Assembly: GCF_018614205.1 (NCBI RefSeq)
Contig: NZ_JAGGOS010000015.1
Coordinates: forward strand, 1 to 64,000
Source: Streptomyces sp. ISL-36
GTDB taxonomy: Bacteria > Actinomycetota > Actinomycetes > Streptomycetales > Streptomycetaceae
Direction: 5' to 3'
DNA: 64,000 nucleotides
Part shown: positions 28,201 through 34,236 of the stretch, one piece after another
How positions within the stretch are numbered: position 1 is the first letter of the stretch
How the letters are laid out: the number at the start of each line of letters is the position of its first letter
Program-made: the position numbers and the translations under genes
The notes under the pieces: model-generated
Database searches by the model: none
Told to the model about the DNA's origin: nothing
The model's input: only the letters and a program-made list of their open reading frames with translations

Positions 28201-28577
28201 CCCGTCGGGATCGTGGCGCGGACGTAGCCGAGCTTGTCGTCCTGCCTGCCGACGGACGCGCCCTGGACGGCGTCGAGCTGGCCGGCGACCTGCTCGGTGG
28301 CGCCGGGGGCCGTGGCGACGAGGATGGTGACGTTCTGCTCGCCGGCGGCCTCGGCCTCGGACAGACGCTGGGCGTCGGTCGCGCCGAGCTTGTCGGCGGA
28401 GTCGGCGGACTTCACCGGGGGAGTGGTGGTCGCCGGTTCGTCGGCGGCCAGGACCGGAGCAGCACCGGCCGCGATGAGCGCGGTCACAAGTCCGGCGGCG
28501 GCGGCGATACGGGCCGCGCGTCTGTGTCCGGGGGTCGAGCGCCCGGGTATGGAGCTCTGAGATTCGGGGGTGGTCAT
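25257..28577 (-). CDS. Large secreted subtilisin-like serine protease (S8)
   Basis: A 1106-residue exported protease. A signal peptide (basic RRAARIAA, hydrophobic core, cleavage near ALAA-DE, residue 45) precedes a propeptide region. The S8 domain has its catalytic triad in GILDSGVDLGHP (Asp about 217), SSHGTHVAGI (His about 398) and NGTSMSSPQVAG (Ser about 592). The Asp-to-His spacing is long, showing an insertion. About 450 residues of beta-rich C-terminal domains follow, including pre-peptidase-like modules. It should act on extracellular protein. It is monocistronic and flanked by its own terminator. Confidence 0.9.
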   Translation of the reverse strand: MTTPESQSSIPGRSTPGHRRAARIAAAAGLVTALIAAGAAPVLAADEPATTTPPVKSADSADKLGATDAQRLSEAEAAGEQNVTILVATAPGATEQVAGQLDAVQGASVGRQDDKLGYVRATIPTGKADAAIKAATKLTSVQSIDLQAEIKLDDPTPDAGTAGAVEGTTVTTTYPAPGKNTPAKNPYNPSHETGAVEFVQDHPKADGRGVTIGILDSGVDLGHPALQKTTTGERKIVDWVTATDPLTEGDATWRAQITPVTGPVFTAATQSWKAPDGSYQWSRFAESITAGGDPAGDINRDGDTTDTFGMLYDAAAGTVRVDTDQNNDFTDNAPMKPYKDGNQVGWFGTDNPATEVAEKTPFVVEIRKDVAMDPLGGAWVGQKRDFVNIGIVESSHGTHVAGITAAHSLFGGKMNGAAPGAKIVSSRACTWTGGCTNTALTEGMTDLVVNRGVDIVNMSIGGLPAQNDGDNVRSRLYTRLIDEYGVQLVISAGNSGPGINTIGDPGLADKVLSVGAAISRSTWAANYGSAVEKSYAMFPFSSRGPREDGGFTPTITGPGSAVNTIPTWQAGAGVPEAGYALPAGYGMLNGTSMSSPQVAGASALLLSAAKQKRIELSPLTLRTALTSTANRIPGVAAHEQGSGLIDINDAWDSIKDGATAHDYKVEAPVDTVIFPAPHTGTGVYDREGGLKVGQKKVYDVTVTRTTGPNRAIEHELDLKYNDGTFRILGDDEIDLPLNKPVTVKVQAQPRSAGVHSVILEADDERTEGVDKQILSTVVVANDLVAPGYGFSGAGSVQRNSHASYFVNVPAGAKTLEVAIGGLKEKSQTRFIAIHPYGVAIESTASNVCYPHYNPGNGCRADLRSYANPTPGVWEIEVEARRTSPDLDNPYKLDVSVLGADFDPTVQTVAEAKVGTPAPVQWTVTNKFAAIDGRLKGGSLGSAKVETPTIKHHEQQTKTVTIGEGVERLDVAIGNTSDKAADLDLTVLLNGKQVGQAADGDSEEAVSLVKPAAGTYTIVIDGYSVQAEGGTTFDYKDVYYSSSLGSVRVDASKPVPLANGASAQVGAEVLVAGAAPEGRQFFGEVQLLNARGTVAGSGSVVIGKVTP

Positions 28578-28774
28578 TTACATCCCTGTTTGTGAAAAGA
28601 GAGGGTCCGGATTTCGGTACCGGATGACCGCTCAGCCTTTCGCAAGTGACAGGGGTTTGTGGAGGGTTGTCGGGGGCGGGTTACGGCCGTGGCATACATC
28701 CGCCACCGCGCGCAATGCGCCACAGAGGACGAAACGGGACCGAACGGGGCGAGCCGACTCGCCCGCGGCGCCGG

Positions 28775-29317
28775 TTAGTTGTCCTTCGTACGTGCGTAGT
28801 GCCGCGAGGCCTTGGCGCGGTTGCCGCAGGTCGTCATCGAGCACCACCGCCGCGTGCCGTTCCGCGAGGTGTCGAAGAAGTGCAGGATGCAGGCGTCGTG
28901 GGCGCAGGACCGGATCCGGTCGGGGGCGGTGCGCAGCAGATCGAGGTAGTCGCGGGCGGCGGTCCAGCCGGGCCCCCAGGCCGGGTCCTCGAACTCCGGC
29001 TCCTCGCCCGGTCCCTCGGCGGTGAGGGTGGCCCGGATGCGGCCGTGTCCGAGGACGGCGTCGACGCGGGTGACGGCGTTCGGGTCGCCGGGGCGGTCGG
29101 CGAGGGCGAGCAGGGCGTCCCGGGCGGTGAGGGTGTGCCGGAGGGTCGTCGCGTCGGCGGTGAAGCGGCCGTCGAGCCCGTTGGCCACGAGCCAGACGGT
29201 CAGCCCGGCCGGGTCGGTGAGCAGGTCCTGACGGACGCCGTCCTTCATCCACCGGGTGTTCAGCAGATCCAGGGAGACGGGCTCGCCGAGGAGCGGACGA
29301 GGGTCGGTGACGGTCAT
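28775..29317 (-). CDS. CGNR zinc-finger (ABATE) transcriptional regulator
   Basis: A 180-residue protein with an N-terminal ABATE stress-domain start (LLGEPVSLDLLNTRWM) and a C-terminal treble-clef CGNR finger. The finger runs CAHDACILHFFDTSRNGTRR then WCSMTTCGNRAKASRHYAR, giving Cys and His zinc ligands plus the CGNR DNA-contact signature. It starts at the ATG at 29317 with AAAGGGG upstream. Proteins of this type are DNA-binding regulators of mostly unknown targets. It is divergent from a VOC-fold protein gene, and repeats of GGTTAG(A/C)C lie between them. Confidence 0.87.
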   Translation of the reverse strand: MTVTDPRPLLGEPVSLDLLNTRWMKDGVRQDLLTDPAGLTVWLVANGLDGRFTADATTLRHTLTARDALLALADRPGDPNAVTRVDAVLGHGRIRATLTAEGPGEEPEFEDPAWGPGWTAARDYLDLLRTAPDRIRSCAHDACILHFFDTSRNGTRRWCSMTTCGNRAKASRHYARTKDN

Positions 29318-29334
29318 CGCGGGGCCCCTTTGCC

Positions 29335-29414
29335 GTGGTCTAACCACTCAAGAGTACGTGAACGGGTTGCACCGACCGACGGCTAACCCCTAAAGTCGAG
29401 TTAAGCGGTTAGCC
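29335..29414. promoter_or_regulatory. Repeated GGTTAG(A/C)C sites in a divergent promoter
   Basis: GTGGT-CTA-ACCAC is an inverted repeat at 29335-29347. GGCTAACC (29381-29388) and GGTTAGCC (29407-29414) form an 8-bp inverted repeat with 18 bases between. On one strand or the other, all three sites read GGTTAG(A/C)C. They flank both start regions and are good candidates for the CGNR regulator. Confidence 0.55.
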
Positions 29415-29448
29415 CGGAGGGGGTTGGCCACACTTCGAGGGGACAGTC

Positions 29449-29904
29449 ATGTCTGCCATCGGCACGCTGCGCACCGGTCACATCGGCCTCAACGTCACGG
29501 ACCTGGAACGCTCGCTCGCCTTCTACGGCGACGTCCTCGGCTTCCAGGTGATCGGCGAGGGCAAGGAGGAAGGGCGGCGGTACGCCTTCCTGGGCCAGGA
29601 CGGGCAGCTCGTCCTCACCCTCTGGCAGCAGGCGGAGCAGCCCTACGACTCCGCCCGCGCCGGCCTCCACCACCTGGCCTTCGAGGCCGAGTCGATCGAC
29701 CGGGTCAGGTCGGCCGAGGCCGCGCTCAAGGCGCGGAACGTCTCCTTCGCGTACGAGGGCGTGGTCGCCCACCGCGAAGGCGCGGCCTCGGGCGGCATCT
29801 TCTTCCACGACCCGGACGGCACGCGCCTGGAGATCTACGCCCCGCAGGGCGCGGAGGGCGCGGCGGCCCCGTCGGAGTCGGCTCCCACGTGCGGCTTCTT
29901 CTAG
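29449..29904 (+). CDS. VOC-family (glyoxalase/bleomycin-resistance fold) protein
   Basis: A 151-residue protein made of two beta-alpha-beta-beta-beta units. The first holds GHIGLNVTDLERSLAFYGDVLGF with a metal-type His. The second holds GLHHLAFEAE and ends FFHDPDGTRLEIYAP with the Glu ligand. Members are metal-dependent lyases, isomerases or dioxygenases, or antibiotic-binding proteins. The divergent CGNR regulator suggests inducible expression. The substrate cannot be told. Confidence 0.87.
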   Translation: MSAIGTLRTGHIGLNVTDLERSLAFYGDVLGFQVIGEGKEEGRRYAFLGQDGQLVLTLWQQAEQPYDSARAGLHHLAFEAESIDRVRSAEAALKARNVSFAYEGVVAHREGAASGGIFFHDPDGTRLEIYAPQGAEGAAAPSESAPTCGFF

Positions 29905-29939
29905 GAGCCACCCCCTTGTAGGCAATCGTTCCGCAGGGG

Positions 29940-29966
29940 TCCCCCCAGGGCGAAGCCCTGGGGGAG
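29940..29966 (+). terminator. Terminator after the VOC gene
   Basis: A 10-bp perfect stem (CCCCCAGGGC with GCCCTGGGGG) and a GAA loop lie 36 bases past the stop codon. Confidence 0.75.
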
Positions 29967-30008
29967 GAACGGGTGGGCACAACCACACGAACGCGCCCAC
30001 CGCGCCGA

Positions 30009-30062
30009 GGGCCCGCACCCCGCCCCCCGGACCCGCACCCCAGCCCCCCGGACCCGCACCCG
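30009..30062. repeat. Tandem 20-21 bp repeat
   Basis: Three imperfect copies of GGACCCGCACCCC(AG)CCCCCC sit directly before the next gene. If translated they would read PDPHP units, but the ribosome binding site and fold start downstream, so I treat them as untranslated leader. Confidence 0.5.
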
Positions 30063-30074
30063 AAAGGCCCCGCC

Positions 30075-30941
30075 ATGAACGCGTACAACAAGGGCTCCCT
30101 GGCCGTCCAGGAAAGGGTCGGGGTCCGCGAGCTCGCCGCCCACGTCGGCCGCTCCATCACCCCCGGCATCCGCCCCGTCGCCGCCGCCTTCCTCGAGCAC
30201 CAGCCCATGCTGGTGCTCGGGGCGGCCGACGCCGAAGGCCACGTCTGGAGCACCCTCCTGACCGGCGCCCCCGGCTTCGTCCGGGCCACCGGTCCGCACA
30301 CGATCTCCGTCGCCACCACCATCCCCGTGGTGGACGGAGCCCCCGTCGGCACGATCGCCCTCGACCCGCGCACCCGACGCCGGATGAGGCTCAACGGCAT
30401 CGCCCGGCCCAGCGCACGCGGCTTCACCGTCGACGCGGAACAGGTCTTCTCCAACTGCCCGAAGTACCTGCAGAAGCGGGAGCTGTACGCACCCGACCTC
30501 GCCACTCCGGCCGGTGTCGCGCGGCGCGGCGCGGCGCTCACCCCCGACCAGGAGCGGTTCGTCCGCGCCGCCGACACCTTCTTCCTCGCCACCGTCGCCC
30601 CCGACGGCGCGGACGCGAGCCATCGGGGCGGCAACCCCGGCTTCGTCCGGGTCGACTCGCCGACGGAGCTGAGCTGGCGGGACTACCCCGGCAACGCGAT
30701 GTTCCTGTCCCTCGGCAACCTGGAGTCCGACGGCCGCGCCGGACTCCTCTTCCTGGACTGGAGCACGGGCACGACGCTCCAGCTCAGCGGCCACGCCCAC
30801 ACCGAGTACGGCCTCGAAGGCGCCCGCACCACCCGCTTCCGCGTCGAGCGGACCGTCGAGATCCCCTCGGCCAGCCCCCTGCGCTGGTCGCGGCCCGAGT
30901 ACTCCCCGGCCAATCCGTCCCTTCCCCAGGACTCCGCATGA
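30075..30941 (+). CDS. Pyridoxamine 5'-phosphate oxidase-like flavin/heme-binding protein
   Basis: A 288-residue protein with two split-barrel segments (MLVLGAADAEGHVWSTLLTG and DTFFLATVAPDGADASHRGG, FVRVDSPTELSWRDYPGN). This resembles the PNPOx-like family used for redox reactions or flavin binding. The ATG at 30075 has GAAAGG upstream; a longer reading would run through the Pro/His repeats. Its last codons overlap the next gene (ATGA), so they are co-translated. The substrate is not predictable. Such proteins often accompany detoxification or ferredoxin genes. Confidence 0.8.
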   Translation: MNAYNKGSLAVQERVGVRELAAHVGRSITPGIRPVAAAFLEHQPMLVLGAADAEGHVWSTLLTGAPGFVRATGPHTISVATTIPVVDGAPVGTIALDPRTRRRMRLNGIARPSARGFTVDAEQVFSNCPKYLQKRELYAPDLATPAGVARRGAALTPDQERFVRAADTFFLATVAPDGADASHRGGNPGFVRVDSPTELSWRDYPGNAMFLSLGNLESDGRAGLLFLDWSTGTTLQLSGHAHTEYGLEGARTTRFRVERTVEIPSASPLRWSRPEYSPANPSLPQDSA

Positions 30942-31414
30942 CGACCGCCCCCGCCCGCCCGCACCCCCGTGCCGTCGCCCTCGCCACCGCCGTCAGCGTC
31001 GCCGCGCTCCTCGCCCTCGTCGCCGTCGGCACCGCGCTCGACCAGCCCCTGCTCATCCCGCCCCTCGCGGCCAGCATGGCGCTGGTCGCGGGGGCACCGG
31101 ACCTGCCGCTCTCCCAGCCCCGCTCCGTCGTCGGCGGCCAACTGCTCTCCGCCCTCACCGGATTCGCCGTCCTCCTGTTCACCGGGCCGGGCCTCTGGGG
31201 CGCCGCCGTCGCCGGCGGCCTCGCGCTCGGGGCGATGATGCTCGCACGCACCCCGCACTCACCGGCCGCCGCGACCGCCGTGATCGTCACCCTCCAGAAC
31301 CCGCCGTTCTGGACCTTCCTGGCGCTGCTCGCCCTCGCCTCCGTCCTGCTCGTCGCCGTCGGCCTCGCGGGCGCCCGTGCCGCGGGACGGACCTATCCCG
31401 CGTACTGGCTCTGA
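30938..31414 (+). CDS. HPP-family integral membrane protein
   Basis: A 158-residue protein with four hydrophobic helices and the loop RTPHSPAAATA between the second and third. This corresponds to the conserved His-Pro region of the HPP family, some of whose members move nitrite. It overlaps the upstream PNPOx-like gene by 4 bases, suggesting a functional pair. A role in small-molecule uptake at the membrane is inferred from family only. Confidence 0.75.
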   Translation: MTTAPARPHPRAVALATAVSVAALLALVAVGTALDQPLLIPPLAASMALVAGAPDLPLSQPRSVVGGQLLSALTGFAVLLFTGPGLWGAAVAGGLALGAMMLARTPHSPAAATAVIVTLQNPPFWTFLALLALASVLLVAVGLAGARAAGRTYPAYWL

Positions 31415-31430
31415 CCTCCCGCCTCGGGGA

Positions 31431-31436
31431 TAACCT
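31431..31436 (+). promoter_or_regulatory. -10 hexamer of a likely leaderless NUDIX promoter
   Basis: TAACCT ends 6 nt before the ATG of the NUDIX gene, with no ribosome binding site between. Confidence 0.5.
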
Positions 31437-31442
31437 CGGTAC

Positions 31443-31910
31443 ATGAAACAGGAGTTGAGGGTGGCGGCCTACGCCGTGTGCGTACGCGACGAGCGGGTAC
31501 TGCTCGCCCGCTGGGTGGACAGGGCCGGCGCCAAGCGATGGACGCTTCCCGGCGGCGGCATGGACCACGGCGAGGAGCCGGTCGCCACCGTCGTCCGGGA
31601 GGTCGAGGAGGAGACCGGGTACACCTGCGAGCCCACGGCCCTGCTGGGCATCGACTCCATCCGCAGGGGCTGGCTGCGCCGGCTGTCGGTCCCCGGCGAC
31701 TTCCAGGGCCTGCGGATCATCTACGAGGCCCGGATCACCGGAGGCTCCCTGCGCAACGAGACCGGCGGCTCCACCGACCTCGCCGCCTGGCACCCCCTCA
31801 CCGCCGTCCCCGAGCTCGACCGCGTCGAACTCGTGGACATCGGCCTCGACCTGTGGCGCGAACGGCCCGCCGTCGGGCGCTCCCGCCTCGCCGATCCGGC
31901 GAACGGCTGA
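31443..31910 (+). CDS. NUDIX hydrolase
   Basis: A 155-residue pyrophosphohydrolase. The Nudix box fits the consensus fully: Gly38, Glu44, then Arg52-Glu53 and Glu56-Glu57 with Gly59 (REVEEETGY). It hydrolyses a nucleoside diphosphate linked to another group, either to clear damaged nucleotides or to recycle cofactors; the substrate cannot be told. It appears to be transcribed alone from a leaderless promoter. Confidence 0.9.
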   Translation: MKQELRVAAYAVCVRDERVLLARWVDRAGAKRWTLPGGGMDHGEEPVATVVREVEEETGYTCEPTALLGIDSIRRGWLRRLSVPGDFQGLRIIYEARITGGSLRNETGGSTDLAAWHPLTAVPELDRVELVDIGLDLWRERPAVGRSRLADPANG

Positions 31911-32003
31911 AAACCGCTCAACCGTCGAGGACGCCCTCAACCCTCCCGTCCGACCCGGTGTCCCCTCCCGTGACCGCAGTACGCACACCAGGGGAGCCCG
32001 CAC

Positions 32004-33164
32004 ATGTCAGCCGTACGCACCGCTCGTACCACCCGCACCGTCCGTACCGTCGTGGCCGCCACCCTCGTGACCGGTCTGGCCACCACCGTCCTCGCGACCC
32101 CCGCCCTCGCGGCGCCCGCGCGGCAGGACCACCGCGCCACCCAGCAGGCCCTCGACGCAGCGGTGGAGGCCGGGGTGCCCGGGGCCGTCGCACAGGCCCG
32201 CTCCGGCCGGGCGGCCTGGACCGGTACGGCCGGGGAGCGTGGGGGCAAGGACCGTTACCGGGTCGGCTCCATCACCAAGACCTTCGTCGCCACCGTCCTC
32301 CTCCAGCTCCAGGCCGAGGGCCGACTGGACCTCGACGACTCCGTCGAGAAGTGGCTGCCCGGCGTGGTCCGAGGCAACGGCCACGACGGCCGGAAGATCA
32401 CCGTCCGCCAGCTCCTCAACCACACGAGCGGCGTCTACGACGTCACCACCGACGCCGGATTCCAGGAGAAGGTCTTCGGCCCCGCGTTCCTGGAACACCG
32501 CTACGACACCTGGACCCCCGAGCAGCTCGTCGCCGTCGCGATGGCCCACGAGCCGGACTTCGCCCCCGGCACCGACTGGAGCTACTCCAACACCAATTAC
32601 GTGCTCGCCGGCATGGTCATCGAGGAGGTCACCGGCCGCCCGTACGGCAAGGAGGTCGAGCGCCGCATCATCAAGCCCCTCAGGCTGCGCGCCACCAGCG
32701 TTCCCGGTACGGACGTGACGGTGCCGAAGCCGAGCTCACGGGCGTACTCGAAGCTGTCCCGCGACCCGAACGCGCCGACGATCCACGATGTCACCGAGCT
32801 GAACCCGTCCCTTGCCTACGCCGCGGGCGAGATGATCTCCGACTCCAACGATCTGCAGACCTTCTACCGCGCCCTGCTCAAGGGAAGGCTGCTGCCGAAG
32901 GCGGAGCAGCGGGAGCTGACCGACACCGTCGCCACCGGCATCGAGGGCGTGCAGGTGCGTTACGGCCTGGGGCTGATGCAGATGAAGCTCAGCTGCGGCA
33001 AGGAGGTCTGGGGCCACGGCGGCGGCATCCACGGTTCCTCGTCCCAGGCCCAGGTCACCCGGGACGGCGAGCACTCGCTCGCCATGAACTTCAACGCCGA
33101 CTGGACCGGCGACAGTCAGACCGTCATCGAGGCCGAGTTCTGCGGTACGGCCCCGAAGAAGTAG
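32004..33164 (+). CDS. Secreted beta-lactamase-fold serine hydrolase (D-Ala-D-Ala peptidase type)
   Basis: A 386-residue exported protein. A signal peptide (Arg/Thr-rich start, cleavage near ALA-AP, residue 37) precedes a class C beta-lactamase/DD-peptidase domain. The catalytic Ser89 and Lys92 are in SITK, Tyr194 and Asn196 in YSN, and the third motif is HGGGIHG. Streptomycete relatives include R61 DD-carboxypeptidase and D-aminopeptidases. It probably trims peptidoglycan peptides or hydrolyses esters or amides outside the cell. It is monocistronic and converges on a gene only 7 bases away. Confidence 0.87.
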   Translation: MSAVRTARTTRTVRTVVAATLVTGLATTVLATPALAAPARQDHRATQQALDAAVEAGVPGAVAQARSGRAAWTGTAGERGGKDRYRVGSITKTFVATVLLQLQAEGRLDLDDSVEKWLPGVVRGNGHDGRKITVRQLLNHTSGVYDVTTDAGFQEKVFGPAFLEHRYDTWTPEQLVAVAMAHEPDFAPGTDWSYSNTNYVLAGMVIEEVTGRPYGKEVERRIIKPLRLRATSVPGTDVTVPKPSSRAYSKLSRDPNAPTIHDVTELNPSLAYAAGEMISDSNDLQTFYRALLKGRLLPKAEQRELTDTVATGIEGVQVRYGLGLMQMKLSCGKEVWGHGGGIHGSSSQAQVTRDGEHSLAMNFNADWTGDSQTVIEAEFCGTAPKK

Positions 33165-33171
33165 CGGCACC

Positions 33172-34026
33172 TCACCGGGGCAGGACGACGACATAGGCGG
33201 CCGGCTGCCGGTCCGTCGCGGCCATCAGCGCCGTACGGACCACGGTGGCCTGCTGGTCCATCGCCTCGCGCAGCTTGCGCGGGGTGATGTGGACGACCGT
33301 GATGCCGAGCCGCTCCAGGTGCTCGCGCTTACGGGTGTACTCCGACCACAGCTCGTCGTCGTCCTGCCTCGGCGCCCGGGTGTCCAGTTCCACGGCCACC
33401 GCCTGGTCCGGCCAGTAGGCGTCGACTCCGCCGAGGTGCGGGCCGCCGGGCAGTCGCAGATCCACGTTCCACAGTGGGTCGGGGAGCGCGAACTCCCGCA
33501 CCATCTCGTAGAGCCGCTCCTCGGCGATCGACCGCCCCTCGGCGAGCAGCGCGTCGACCGCGTCCACGACATGGGGCCGGTTCAGCAGCCTGGCCCGGTT
33601 CAACTCCCTTACCACCGCGCTGGGTTCGCAGTGTCCCGCGCTCACGGCCTCGGTGAGCAGGCGGCGTACCGCCCCCGCGTCCTCCAGGCCGCAGAGCGCG
33701 TCGGCGAGCGCCCGCGCCACCGGGGCGACCGGCACGGCGGCGACGTTCAGCGGCTCCGGCAGGTCATGGGCGCGCACCACCCGGACCCAGCCGGTGGAGC
33801 GCAGCCGGCGGGTGCGGGGCACCAGCACGTCGATCCGGTCCAGGGAGAGCAGTGGGGGCGCGGAGGAGAAGCGGTACAGGGCGAGCGCGGCCAGCCCGGT
33901 GATCATCGCCTCGGGCCCCTGGGTGGGGACGGTGCCGCGGCGCCGGGCGTAGTGGAGCGCCTCGTGCAGCCGGTCCTCGCCGGAACGGGGGAGGGGGCGG
34001 GGGGAGATGGGGGTGTTGTGGTTCAT
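33172..34026 (-). CDS. DUF559-like protein with a PD-(D/E)XK-type nuclease domain
   Basis: A 284-residue actinobacterial protein. The N-terminal part (about 1-150) resembles the helix-rich AbiEi-type region seen before DUF559 domains (DRIDVLVPRTRR, RVVRAHDLPE). The C-terminal 110 residues contain LGGVDAYWPDQAVAVELDT and a later ERLGITVVHITPRKLRE. That places Asp and Glu in the pattern of Vsr/DUF559 nucleases. Similar proteins are numerous in streptomycetes, usually single and of unknown function. No toxin-antitoxin partner or defence gene lies next to it. Confidence 0.65.
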   Translation of the reverse strand: MNHNTPISPRPLPRSGEDRLHEALHYARRRGTVPTQGPEAMITGLAALALYRFSSAPPLLSLDRIDVLVPRTRRLRSTGWVRVVRAHDLPEPLNVAAVPVAPVARALADALCGLEDAGAVRRLLTEAVSAGHCEPSAVVRELNRARLLNRPHVVDAVDALLAEGRSIAEERLYEMVREFALPDPLWNVDLRLPGGPHLGGVDAYWPDQAVAVELDTRAPRQDDDELWSEYTRKREHLERLGITVVHITPRKLREAMDQQATVVRTALMAATDRQPAAYVVVLPR

Positions 34027-34160
34027 GCCGGGGGTCTTCCGCGGGCCGAGCCTGCGCTAACCGCTGTTACAAAGCCGTCGACATTCAGGGACAAGCTCGT
34101 CCTAAAGTACGCGCGTTCGAGTGCCGATCATGCCCCCTCGCCCGACCGCCCGCAATACGC

Positions 34161-34203
34161 GGACGGCCCCGGTGGCGAGCACCGCTCACCACCGGGGCCG
34201 TCC
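34161..34203 (-). terminator. Terminator of the second aminopeptidase gene
   Basis: A perfect 15-bp stem (GGACGGCCCCGGTGG, 34161-34175, with 34189-34203) and a 13-nt loop begin 33 bases past the stop codon. Confidence 0.8.
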
Positions 34204-34236
34204 TCCGGACTCCAGGTCCGCCCTACGCCCCGCTCG

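Noticed and set aside
29335..29347. Possible DasR (dre) site, TGGTCTA-ACCACT
   Set aside because: It lacks one base of the consensus TGGTCTAGACCA and fits better as one of three GGTTAG(A/C)C sites linked to the CGNR gene.
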